A stretch of 64,000 nucleotides of DNA from an uncultured Glaciecola sp. (GTDB lineage: Bacteria > Pseudomonadota > Gammaproteobacteria > Enterobacterales > Alteromonadaceae), in contig CAKZLI010000003.1 of the NCBI GenBank assembly GCA_937125395.1, positions 95,635 to 159,634 of the forward strand, given 5' to 3'. The notes beneath the pieces are model-generated. The model ran no database searches and was not told the origin of the DNA. It saw only the letters and a list, made by a program, of their open reading frames with translations. Shown here in pieces: positions 37,357-47,351 of this stretch (the stretch's first letter is position 1; each line of letters starts with the position of its first letter). The translations under genes and the position numbers were made by a program.

Positions 37357-39219
37357 CTAGTTAGGAACTTTATCGGAATAAATCTTCTGAACATGAGTCG
37401 CAAATTCTTCAGCCGGCAACATGCCGGTGATCCGAGATTGAGTCAATTCATTGCCTTGGGTATCAAAGAATAAAATAGTCGGCAAACCGGTAATAGCGAA
37501 TGCCTCTTGGAATGCAAAATTTTCTGGGGTGTTGTCGGTCATATCAATTTGCAGCCAAACAGTGTTGCTTAATGCGGCAATGACCGCTTCATCAGGGAAT
37601 ACGTATTTTTCAAATTCTTTACATGCGACACACCAATCGGCATATAAATCCACCATGACGGTCTGACCGGCTGCATTTGCACGTTCAATCTTGGCCGCTA
37701 AGTCGCCAAGATCTTTGACAAGCATAAAGGGAGGATGCCCTTTTTGGACTTGTGCAGTGTCAGTGTATGTGGTGTTAGTAGTAGGCTGGCCTACCACTGC
37801 ATGGTACCCATACATCAAACTGAGGAACAACCCAATCAGGATCACCGCATTACGCAGGCCCTTTGCCAATGTTGCCGTCGTACTTTGATTGAGGGTCAAA
37901 TAATACGTAAACAACGCAAACCCTACGCCAGCCCACAACAGGTCTGTGAGCGGGTGAATGATCATACGTTCAATAAATAATATAGCGACGGTGAGCATCA
38001 TAAAGCCAAAGGTGACTTTAACGATATTCATCCAATTACCTGCTTTTGGTAATAATTTACCTCCGGTCATTCCAAAGATAATTAGAGGGATCCCCATCCC
38101 TAAACTCAGGGCATACAAGGCAGAGAAGCCAAGTAATAAATCACCGCTTTGTGCAATAAATAATAAAATGCCGGTTAACGGAGCTGTGGTGCAGGGTGAT
38201 GCAACCAAGCCCGAAATAACACCCATGACAAATACGCCGATAAGATTACCTGAGCTTTGCTTATTAGCAATGTTGTTGAGTTTTTCTTGCCATTTAGAAG
38301 GTAACTGTATCTCGAATCCGCCAAACAATGCCGCAGCAAGAATAATAAACAATCCGATAAAGATGCTCAGGAGTAAGGGAGATTGCAGTGCTGCTTGAAA
38401 TTGCACCCCGGCAGACGCGACGACTAACCCTAATAATGAGTAAGTGATAGCCATGCCTTGTACATAGACGAAAGATAACGTGAAGGCACGACGCATTGAG
38501 ATTTGCTTACCTTGGCCGATCACTAAGCCAGATAAGATGGGATACATTGGAAAAACACATGGCGTAAATGCTAGTGCGATGCCAACTAATAAAAACAACA
38601 CCAATTTATAACTTAAATGACCTTCTTCTAATAAAATATCTAATAATCGATATTGTTCTGAAGCAGATGAAGCTGATAACGAAGCAGACGAAGAGCTCGT
38701 GTCGCTGTTGTCAGCAAGGGTGCCTGCAACTGAATTTGAGCCCGTTACCGCCGATAAATAAATGACTTTGGTGGTTGGTGGGTAACATAACCCTGCTTCA
38801 GCGCAACCTTGAAAGCGCAGCTTTAATACGCCATCGGAGACAGATTCAATAATTGGATAGGTGATCGCGACTTGCTCAAAGAACACATCCGAGATACCAA
38901 AAAACTCATCTTCGATTTGGGTTGCGGCTGGTGAATAACTCGGTTCCCCTACAGTGGCGTCTTTGGTGACTGTTTTGAATTGTTTTTTGTAAAGATAATA
39001 GCCATCAGCAATGGTCCAGTTGATGATCAGCTCATTGCCTTGTTGGGAAAAATCCAATTGAAATGCGTCGTCTACTTTGAGGAACGTGGGTTCGTCATCA
39101 AATATTGTATTCAATGGCTCTGTTTGCGCCAATGCACTGTAACTAAGAGTAAGGAAAAACACACTGGTAATGACACAGCAAAGTGAGTGAATTGAGCGAC
39201 GAGCAAACAAATACAACAT
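37357..39219 (-). CDS. dsbD: Thiol:disulfide interchange protein DsbD
   Basis: From the ATG at 39219 the protein has 620 residues: a signal peptide (LTLSYSALAQ), a periplasmic N-terminal domain with the Cys pair in FQGCAEAGLCYPP, eight membrane helices with the transmembrane cysteines (AFTPCVFPMYP; VASPCTTAPLTG), and a C-terminal thioredoxin domain with the active site WCVACK near 528. DsbD passes electrons from cytosolic thioredoxin to periplasmic DsbC and cytochrome-maturation partners. The chemotaxis operon begins 65 nt downstream, and a TATAAT-like element at 37349-37354 may serve it. Confidence 0.96.
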   Translation of the reverse strand: MLYLFARRSIHSLCCVITSVFFLTLSYSALAQTEPLNTIFDDEPTFLKVDDAFQLDFSQQGNELIINWTIADGYYLYKKQFKTVTKDATVGEPSYSPAATQIEDEFFGISDVFFEQVAITYPIIESVSDGVLKLRFQGCAEAGLCYPPTTKVIYLSAVTGSNSVAGTLADNSDTSSSSASLSASSASEQYRLLDILLEEGHLSYKLVLFLLVGIALAFTPCVFPMYPILSGLVIGQGKQISMRRAFTLSFVYVQGMAITYSLLGLVVASAGVQFQAALQSPLLLSIFIGLFIILAAALFGGFEIQLPSKWQEKLNNIANKQSSGNLIGVFVMGVISGLVASPCTTAPLTGILLFIAQSGDLLLGFSALYALSLGMGIPLIIFGMTGGKLLPKAGNWMNIVKVTFGFMMLTVAILFIERMIIHPLTDLLWAGVGFALFTYYLTLNQSTTATLAKGLRNAVILIGLFLSLMYGYHAVVGQPTTNTTYTDTAQVQKGHPPFMLVKDLGDLAAKIERANAAGQTVMVDLYADWCVACKEFEKYVFPDEAVIAALSNTVWLQIDMTDNTPENFAFQEAFAITGLPTILFFDTQGNELTQSRITGMLPAEEFATHVQKIYSDKVPN

Positions 39220-39365
39220 AATATTAGATAGTTCTCTATTTAACGTGAAAGATACGGTACATGGTAAGACCGACAAAAGTCTACCTTGCTTTCATATCAA
39301 CCTACAATCATTTAACATATTATTACGTTAGCAAATGAAGATTAGACTAAACTTAAGGAAATCTT

Positions 39366-39857
39366 TTGGGTAAATTATTTTTGATATTTGTGATCATGCC
39401 GATCATTGAGATTGCCGTATTGATCCATGTGGGTGACATTATTGGGGGATGGAATACTGTTTTGTTAGTGATTCTATCGGCCATGATGGGTGCATATTTG
39501 GTAAAACGAGAGGGTGTATTGACTCTTGCTCAAGCGCAACAAAAGATGCAACAGGGAGAAGTCCCCGCCGCTGAGATTGGCTCTGGGATACTATTATTAA
39601 TTGCAGGTGTATTGCTCGTTACCCCCGGGTTCATAACCGATATATTTGGTTTGATGTTAACGCTACCGTTGACCCGAAACAAAATTGGCGCAACATTGTT
39701 TAGTGCCTTGAATGTGAATATGCAAGCCAGTGGGGCTCAGTTCCACTATCAGCAAACTTCGGATGACATTATTGATGGCGAGTTTCGTGAGACACATACA
39801 GCGCCCGACAAACAAATATCAACAGATACACCAGAATCTGACAAATCCGAACGCTAG
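39366..39857 (+). CDS. fxsA: FxsA family membrane protein
   Basis: The 163-residue protein starts at a TTG (GKLFLIFVIMPIIEIAVLIH) with AAGGAAA 7 nt upstream. The pattern of membrane helices and the block LVTPGFITDIFGLMLTLPLTR define FxsA, whose overproduction suppresses F exclusion of phage T7. It lies upstream of groESL, a position often seen in gammaproteobacteria, here with one gene between. The cellular role is unknown. Confidence 0.93.
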   Translation: MGKLFLIFVIMPIIEIAVLIHVGDIIGGWNTVLLVILSAMMGAYLVKREGVLTLAQAQQKMQQGEVPAAEIGSGILLLIAGVLLVTPGFITDIFGLMLTLPLTRNKIGATLFSALNVNMQASGAQFHYQQTSDDIIDGEFRETHTAPDKQISTDTPESDKSER

Positions 39858-39961
39858 CATTGTCCTCACTACCACCTACGATCACTGTTGAAAAATTGTA
39901 CTATTGCAATATAACTGCAACTTGATATGCTTCAGTTTCTGTATTAATCAAGGATATTGGT

Positions 39962-41383
39962 ATGCGTTGTTCAAATACAAAATTAGGTAGTTCGCTTAAA
40001 CAGGCTGTATGTGGTGGTATGCAATTGGGTATCGTTTGCATCATTGCATTTGCTAGTCTGACTACCCATGCCCAAGAATATAAAGCATTGGTTGGCGGGC
40101 GATTAATTGATGGCTTTGGCAATCAGCCCATTGCAAATAGTGTGGTGTTAATTAAAGATAATGTAATCGAAGCGGTGGGAACGGTGGGAACGTTGCCAGT
40201 CCCTGAGCGTTACACGGTTATATCAACTGAAGGCATGGATGTTTTGCCTGGTTTGTGGGAAGCGCATGCGCATTTGATGTTAAACGGGCATGCTGATTAT
40301 GCACATTGGCACCCGACTTACAAAGACCGCTTAGCCGATGAAATTATGCCAGCCAGTGCAGTGCAACTATTACTTGCTGGCGTCACTAGCACTCGTGATC
40401 TTGGCGCTCCGCTAGAGCCTTCATTATCGGTTAAACGCCGGATCAATGCCGGAGAAATACCCGGACCGCGGCTGTATATCTCCGGACCATTTATTCAACA
40501 TGAACCTTATCCTGGTACTGAACGTTATCGTTGGGGCGTTGCAGATATTGCTCAAGCTCAAGCTAAAGTCAGCATGCTAGCACAAGCAGGTGTCGATGTG
40601 ATCAAGCTTATCGATCATGATGTGATGTCGTTAGAGGTAGCGCAAGCGGTGGTGGATGAAGCGCACAAACATGGTTTAAAAGTAGTGGGGCATTCACATA
40701 AACCGGATGAAATCCGTCGCGGTCTAGCTATTGGGATTGATAATTTTGAGCACACCGGCTTAACCACCGCTCCAGCATACCCTGATGATATTATGGTGCA
40801 ACTTAAAGAGCGCACGGCCAAAGGGCGTATTGCCGGTGGTCCGTTATATTGGACACCTACGGTTGAAGGATTGTTTAATTATTCACGTACCGTTGCTAAT
40901 CCAGAAAAACTCGATAACACCTGTTGGCAGCGTGGTCTCAAAGCCGATACGATTGCCGATATTAAAGCTTCGTTGACGCACCCTGGGCAGCTAGAATACA
41001 TGCAACTGACACCGCTTCGCCAACCCACCTTAGAGCATAAAGTCAAACAGCTAAAAGAAGCCGGTGTGATTTTATTAGTGGGTACTGATAGCGGCATTCC
41101 AACTAAGTTTCATTGTCAAAGCACGTGGAATGAAATGGCCGTATGGGTCGATGATTTTGGTTTTGATCCAATGTATACCATTCGCGCTGCGACATATTGG
41201 CCAGCGGTGATGATGGGCGTTGCGGATAAGACGGGTACCATCGCAAAGGGTAAACTTGCTGATATCATTGCGGTGAAAGGCGACGTATTACGCTACATGA
41301 ATCTATTGCAACATGTGGATATGGTAATGAAAGACGGTGTCTTGTATAAGCATGATGGACGTCCGGTAGAAGCCAATTTGTAG
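39962..41383 (+). CDS. Secreted amidohydrolase (imidazolonepropionase-like)
   Basis: A 473-residue protein with an N-terminal hydrophobic segment ending THAQ, likely a signal peptide. The metal site is complete for the amidohydrolase superfamily: HAHLM, a Lys in VDVIKLIDHD, HSHKPDE, FEHTGL and the Asp in VGTDSGIP. Homologues include exported Xaa-Pro dipeptidase/prolidase-like enzymes and imidazolonepropionase-like proteins, so the substrate is open. It sits between fxsA and groES and seems unrelated to either. Confidence 0.85.
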   Translation: MRCSNTKLGSSLKQAVCGGMQLGIVCIIAFASLTTHAQEYKALVGGRLIDGFGNQPIANSVVLIKDNVIEAVGTVGTLPVPERYTVISTEGMDVLPGLWEAHAHLMLNGHADYAHWHPTYKDRLADEIMPASAVQLLLAGVTSTRDLGAPLEPSLSVKRRINAGEIPGPRLYISGPFIQHEPYPGTERYRWGVADIAQAQAKVSMLAQAGVDVIKLIDHDVMSLEVAQAVVDEAHKHGLKVVGHSHKPDEIRRGLAIGIDNFEHTGLTTAPAYPDDIMVQLKERTAKGRIAGGPLYWTPTVEGLFNYSRTVANPEKLDNTCWQRGLKADTIADIKASLTHPGQLEYMQLTPLRQPTLEHKVKQLKEAGVILLVGTDSGIPTKFHCQSTWNEMAVWVDDFGFDPMYTIRAATYWPAVMMGVADKTGTIAKGKLADIIAVKGDVLRYMNLLQHVDMVMKDGVLYKHDGRPVEANL

Positions 41384-41406
41384 TTGTGTGATCATCAACA
41401 TTATAT

Positions 41407-41450
41407 TTTTCCCTTTTTGCGTCATTTTTGATAAAAAAAGGGAAAATTTT
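41407..41450 (+). terminator. Probable intrinsic terminator of the amidohydrolase gene
   Basis: A 12-bp A/T-rich stem (TTTTCCCTTTTT with AAAAAGGGAAAA, 16-nt loop) followed by TTTT, 23 nt after the stop codon. Confidence 0.55.
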
Positions 41451-41461
41451 CACTTTCCTCC

Positions 41462-41489
41462 CTTGAAACATTCCACATTAACGCCATAT
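41462..41489 (+). promoter_or_regulatory. Heat-shock (sigma-32 type) promoter of groES-groEL
   Basis: CTTGAAA at 41462-41468, a 13-nt spacer, then CGCCATAT at 41482-41489. This fits the RpoH consensus CTTGAAA-N13/14-CCCCATnT with one mismatch. It lies about 100 nt upstream of groES. Confidence 0.85.
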
Positions 41490-41589
41490 CAACGAACATA
41501 GCTAAGTAATTATCTATTTAGCGATTAAAGCCGGCCCATTGAAGGGTTCGTTAATATCATTAAATACTTGAAAAATCGGAGAAATAAAA

Positions 41590-41880
41590 ATGGCAATTCG
41601 TCCTTTACACGATCGCGTTATTATCAAACGTGCTGAACACGAAAGTAAATCAGCCGGTGGTATTGTTTTAACAGGTTCTGCTGCTGAAAAATCAACTCGC
41701 GGTGAAGTTATCGCAGTAGGCAATGGCCGCATTTTAGAAAACGGTGATGTGCAAGCATTAGCAGTTAAAGTTGGTGATACGGTTATTTTCAGTGAAGGCT
41801 ATGGCGTAAAATCTGAAAAAATCGATGGCGAAGAAGTCCTTATCTTAAGTGAAGGCGATATTTTGGCGATCGTTGAGTAA
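41590..41880 (+). CDS. groES: Co-chaperonin GroES
   Basis: The 96-residue protein starts [20 protein letters not shown], the family signature, and has the mobile loop [15 protein letters not shown]. It forms the heptameric lid of GroEL. GGAG is about 10 nt before the ATG. groEL follows after 66 nt. Confidence 0.99.
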   Translation: MAIRPLHDRVIIKRAEHESKSAGGIVLTGSAAEKSTRGEVIAVGNGRILENGDVQALAVKVGDTVIFSEGYGVKSEKIDGEEVLILSEGDILAIVE

Positions 41881-41934
41881 TCGCAACTACCCATTTTTTA
41901 TTGTGATGGTATGAACCGTCCAGATTATTTTTAA

Positions 41935-43590
<1,656 letters not shown>

Positions 43591-43798
43591 TGCGACGAGA
43601 GTCGTGCTGTGAAGGCACTATCTAAGCTCCTTCGTAGGGTTCTAGTCTGGTAATTATTCTTAATAATCAGGTAGATAGTGTAACAGTTTGGCCTCCTTCG
43701 ATGGGGCCAAACTAAGCTTAAAGTTCTTTTTTGGATACCTGAAAACAAGAACGATCGCGAAAGCGATTTGGGTCCACAATCGTATAACAATGGTTGAT

Positions 43799-43825
43799 AA
43801 AGAGTGTAGTTGTCTACACTCTTTT
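43799..43825 (+). terminator. Terminator-like hairpin inside the intron 5' segment
   Basis: An 11-bp perfect stem (AAAGAGTGTAG with CTACACTCTTT) with a TTGT loop and short T-run, about 210 nt after the groEL stop. If active it would limit transcription of the intron from the groESL promoter. Confidence 0.6.
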
Positions 43826-43889
43826 GATACCAGATTAATAAACGTTCACCCTTCTTCAATGGGAGAACTCACTTTAATTACGGGTTGCT

Positions 43890-43994
43890 ATGAATAATTT
43901 CATGCACCTTATTGCTTATACGTCGGTTATCGTTGCTGTTTTAGCTATCGCGTGTTTACTGTATTTTGGTCTCACCGATTTCAACAAAGAGTAA
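43890..43994 (+). CDS. Doubtful 34-residue hydrophobic reading frame
   Basis: ATG at 43890 opens a short frame with one hydrophobic helix (HLIAYTSVIVAVLAIACLLY, residues 6-25) and the tail FGLTDFNKE. The composition resembles a single-pass small membrane protein. There is no convincing ribosome site and it lies inside the apparent intron RNA, so it may be chance. I do not recognise it. Confidence 0.3.
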   Translation: MNNFMHLIAYTSVIVAVLAIACLLYFGLTDFNKE

Positions 43995-44840
43995 AGATAC
44001 AAATCAAAACCCCGATGTCATTTTCTATGGCGTCATTCCAAGCTAGACAGTACTTTGACTGTCGATTCCAACACAGCAGCGTAAGCTGTTTTAATGATTG
44101 TCTAACTCATTGTTTTTTTAATGAGTAGTAGACCTGTTTGTTCAGCCAACAGTAGCCTAGGGATAGTGCGATTTCAGTAATGAGATGGTTCGAAGCTTCC
44201 TGACAATGTATCCCCACGTTTTTTTTAGTGGTACTTATTTTTCGTGAGAGAAATAGGCAGAGTCTGTTAGTAACATACGGATAAGGAGCTAGGCTGGGTA
44301 ATATGGCTAACATATGTGAACTGCTGATAAATACCGTCAACCGCAAAAAGCTAAAGTTACTGATAAGCTTTAACCAAAATGGTGTGTAGTGGGATATCTT
44401 CTTTACATCTGGAGATACGCTGGCAATTAACACTACCGGTAGATAGGCAGAGCCTACGTTACCCGTGTCATTAAAACGGAACTCGGTAAGCCCAAATATT
44501 CGCCCTTGTATGCAACTTGATGCAAAGGCAGGTGAGTCGCAAGACAAGCTGATGAGTGTGTGGGTATAGGAACGCAGAAAAAGCGAATGCTCAGCTGTAA
44601 TGGTTGGGATATAGGTTCAAACTTTGCCTAAACTCGAAAGGGTGCAGACTTCTGTATGGTCTTTATTTGTGTGAAAACAGGTAAAGCTTTCTAAGAGCGA
44701 AAACACTAGGTTACCGCCTAATGTTTTCATATTTAATTTTCCCTGATGGGCGAAGCAACACTTCTCCCATCAGGGTAGTTGTGCGTCTTCGTTTTCTCAT
44801 TAGGGTTAATTCAATTATTAACATTTTGGAGAATAGCACG

Positions 44841-46490
44841 ATGCGCAACGTTCTAACAATGCCTGCATTCTCACGCCCCGCCACGCAGTGGCATGCTATT
44901 GACTGGGAAACTAGTCATAGACGGGTGAGAGAGCTACAGGTTCGGATCGCAAAGGCAACAAAGGAACAAAAGTGGCGCAAGGTGAAAATCTTGCAACGCT
45001 TACTTGTTCGCTCGTTTTCGGCTAAAGCATTAGCGGTTAAGCGGGTCACTGAAAATAGAGGCAAGCGAACGTCCGGTATTGACGGGGAGCTTTGGGATAC
45101 ACCTAATGCCAAATGGAGCGCGATAGACAGACTGCAACGAAAAGGCTACCAAGCTAAACCGTTGCGTCGTGTGTATATTCCTAAATCGAATGGCAAACGC
45201 CGTCCGTTAGGGATACCGACGATGCTAGATAGAGCGATGCAAGCCTTATACTTGCTCGCCCTTGAACCCGTATCTGAAAGCACAGCCGATCGCAATTCAT
45301 ACGGTTTTCGACCTTTACGAAGCACCGCAGATGCCATTGAGCAATGTTTTGTTGCGCTCAGTCGCAAGAGTTCTGCACGGTGGTTACTAGAGGGCGATAT
45401 TAAAGGGTGTTTTGACAACATTAGCCATGACTGGTTGATAGCCAATGTCCCTATGGACAAAGTTATACTTCAGAAATGGTTAAAGGCGGGTTTCATGGAA
45501 TCCAACCACCTAAACCCGACAGTCGCAGGTACACCGCAAGGCGGTATTATCTCACCTGTACTGGCTAACCTCGCTTTAGATGGCTTAGAAGCGGTATTAG
45601 AATCCCATTTTGGGAAGAAAAATACCAAAGCGAGTTATAAAACCAAGGTAAATTATGTGCGTTATGCGGATGACTTTATCATCACAGGTATCTCGAAAGA
45701 GTTGCTAGAAAATGAAGTAAAACCGATAGTTGAGGACTTTATGGCACAAAGAGGATTAACACTCTCGCCAGAAAAGACTTTGATTACGCATATAGATGAT
45801 GGGTTTGACTTTTTGGGTCAAAATGTTCGCAAGTATAATGAGAAGTGCTTAATTAAGCCTGCTCAGAAAAACATGCGTGCGTTCTTGCAGAAAGTGAAAG
45901 GTGTGTTAAACGGCAATAAGTCAGCGTCTGCGGGTAATTTGATAGCGGTTCTAAACCCGATTATTCGGGGATGGGCAAACTATCATCGCGGTGTGGTGGC
46001 GAAAGAAACGTTTAACTATGTGGATTATCGCATTTGGAAAATGCTTTGGCAGTGGTGTAAAAGGCGGCATAACAACCGCCGTAAACGTTGGATTAAAAAT
46101 AAGTATTTTAAATCCAACGGCACACGTAACTGGTTGTTCCAAGGTGTTGCTTCAAGTGGTCAGCTATTAACGCTGATCTATGCGAATGATACGCCAATCA
46201 AAAGGCACATTAAGATTAAAGGGGAGTCAAACATTTACGACCCCATTTGGGAAACTTACTTTGAGCAGCGCCTTGAGCGAGTTTGGAGGAATTCCAAAGA
46301 GGGTAAACATCGTTTGATGACACTTTATAAACGACAAGGACAGAGATGCCTAATGTGCAAACAGCACATCACGCTTGAGACGGGTGGAGATGTTCACCAT
46401 GTTATTGAAAAGCATTTGGGCGGCTCTGACAATTTGGATAACTTAGTGTTGCTTCATCCTAACTGTCACATGCAATGGCATCATAATTAG
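44841..46490 (+). CDS. Group II intron reverse transcriptase/maturase with HNH endonuclease
   Basis: The intron-encoded protein (549 residues from the ATG at 44841, GGAG 9 nt upstream) has all parts: an RT-0-like N-terminal region, RT blocks with RRPLGIPTMLDR, GDIKGCFDNISH, GTPQGGIISPVLAN and the catalytic YADD (VRYADDFIIT), a maturase X domain (IIRGWANYHRG), and a C-terminal HNH nuclease with two Cys pairs (CLMC) and HHV...LHPNCHMQWH. The layout fits the chloroplast-like class. It helps the RNA splice and copies it into DNA target sites. No stop or frameshift is seen, so it looks active. A longer start at 44721 is in structured intron RNA and rejected. Confidence 0.95.
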   Translation: MRNVLTMPAFSRPATQWHAIDWETSHRRVRELQVRIAKATKEQKWRKVKILQRLLVRSFSAKALAVKRVTENRGKRTSGIDGELWDTPNAKWSAIDRLQRKGYQAKPLRRVYIPKSNGKRRPLGIPTMLDRAMQALYLLALEPVSESTADRNSYGFRPLRSTADAIEQCFVALSRKSSARWLLEGDIKGCFDNISHDWLIANVPMDKVILQKWLKAGFMESNHLNPTVAGTPQGGIISPVLANLALDGLEAVLESHFGKKNTKASYKTKVNYVRYADDFIITGISKELLENEVKPIVEDFMAQRGLTLSPEKTLITHIDDGFDFLGQNVRKYNEKCLIKPAQKNMRAFLQKVKGVLNGNKSASAGNLIAVLNPIIRGWANYHRGVVAKETFNYVDYRIWKMLWQWCKRRHNNRRKRWIKNKYFKSNGTRNWLFQGVASSGQLLTLIYANDTPIKRHIKIKGESNIYDPIWETYFEQRLERVWRNSKEGKHRLMTLYKRQGQRCLMCKQHITLETGGDVHHVIEKHLGGSDNLDNLVLLHPNCHMQWHHN

Positions 46491-46568
46491 CAATTTTGAA
46501 TTATGATTTAACACGACTTGGGATTATACTTAGTAAATAACTACTATGTATGTAAAGGGAAAAAAAAT

Positions 46569-46991
46569 ATGGAACAGGGAGTCGACATCCTTAAGTCTTT
46601 AATTCCTGTATTCACTTTGATTATTGGTTCTGCACTAACGTATTTTTATGGTGTAAAGTCCAAACGAACTGAAGCAGCATTGAAGTATAAAGAAGAGCAA
46701 TACTCAAAATTGATAGTCAAACTTCAAGGGTTCGTCGGGGAGAACGCCAATCCTGCCACGCAAAGAGAATTTCTTGCGGAGCTTTATAAGGCTTGGTTGT
46801 ATAGTTCTGACGAAGTTATAGAAGCTATCAATAACTTGATTGCTTTACTTAAGGAACACAAAGGGAAAACTCCCGATCTCAAACAAGGTCACAAAGTCGT
46901 TGGTAGTATAGTTATTGCGATGAGAAAAGACCTCTATGGTAAAACGAAACTTGGTTATGATTCCTTTCAATACACAGATGTAATAGGATAA
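46569..46991 (+). CDS. Small membrane protein carried inside the intron (cargo gene)
   Basis: A 140-residue protein starting MEQGVDILKSLIPVFTLIIG at 46569, with GGGA upstream. One N-terminal membrane helix (about 9-27) is followed by a charged, helical cytosolic domain with KAWLYSSDEVIEAINNL and a conserved-looking MRKDLYGKTKL near the C-terminus. I believe similar proteins occur widely as hypotheticals, but I cannot name a function. It lies 78 nt after the maturase stop and 47 nt before domain V, so it sits in intron domain IV together with the maturase and travels with the intron. A second non-maturase gene in a group II intron is unusual. Confidence 0.8.
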   Translation: MEQGVDILKSLIPVFTLIIGSALTYFYGVKSKRTEAALKYKEEQYSKLIVKLQGFVGENANPATQREFLAELYKAWLYSSDEVIEAINNLIALLKEHKGKTPDLKQGHKVVGSIVIAMRKDLYGKTKLGYDSFQYTDVIG

Positions 46992-47037
46992 TAAACTTGT
47001 TGCTGGTTTGTGCATAAGCACAAGCTTTTAAAGGCTT

Positions 47038-47071
47038 GAGCCGTGTGCGGGGAAACTCGCACGCACGGTTC
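47038..47071 (+). ncRNA. Group II intron domain V (catalytic hairpin)
   Basis: A 34-nt hairpin starting GAGCCGTGTGCGG, with GAAA closing loop and CGCACGCACGGTTC descending arm. It matches the conserved catalytic domain V, and is the strongest RNA signature of the intron. Confidence 0.93.
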
Positions 47072-47163
47072 TTAGGGGAGGGGTGAACAGTAATGTTCGC
47101 TCCTTACCCGACAAGTGCCTCTATGAGTTTCAGTGGCTTTCACTGAATTTCAAGCTATCCAAA

Positions 47164-47192
47164 AAAAAGCCCTGATTTATCAGGGCTTTTTC
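47164..47192 (+). terminator. Intrinsic terminator of the groESL operon
   Basis: An 11-bp stem (AAAAGCCCTGA with TCAGGGCTTTT, TTTA loop) and T-run, about 50 nt after the intron's 3' end. It is the original groEL terminator if the intron is removed. Confidence 0.85.
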
Positions 47193-47277
47193 TTTATTAT
47201 AAGTTTTCAACCTAATTCATTTCTAAGTTCAATAACAAGAGCTCTTAGATATATCAATTACGCATTTTGTATCGTGC

Positions 47278-47316
47278 ACAAAAAAAGGCATGTCACTTCA
47301 AAATGCCATACCTTTT
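47278..47316. terminator. Terminator of the TonB-dependent receptor gene
   Basis: GGCAT (47287-47291) pairs with ATGCC (47303-47307), flanked by an A-run and a T-run, so it can stop transcription from the receptor gene on the minus strand. Confidence 0.55.
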
Positions 47317-47351
47317 TAATTTGTATACTAAATTGTATTTACGCTGTGCGC

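Noticed and set aside
37370..37380. CCGATAA as a sigma-28 flagellar promoter for the chemotaxis operon
   Set aside because: No TAAA-type -35 lies 15 bp upstream, and the word falls in the dsbD coding end.
44166..44171. Second GTGCG as the true intron 5' end
   Set aside because: Not excluded, but the six bases before it (GGGATA) do not pair with the EBS1-like TACATC, whereas the groEL end does, so 43590 was preferred.
44107..44547. 146-codon minus-strand frame within the intron 5' region
   Set aside because: It runs antisense to structured intron RNA containing EBS1 and EBS2; the frame is by chance.
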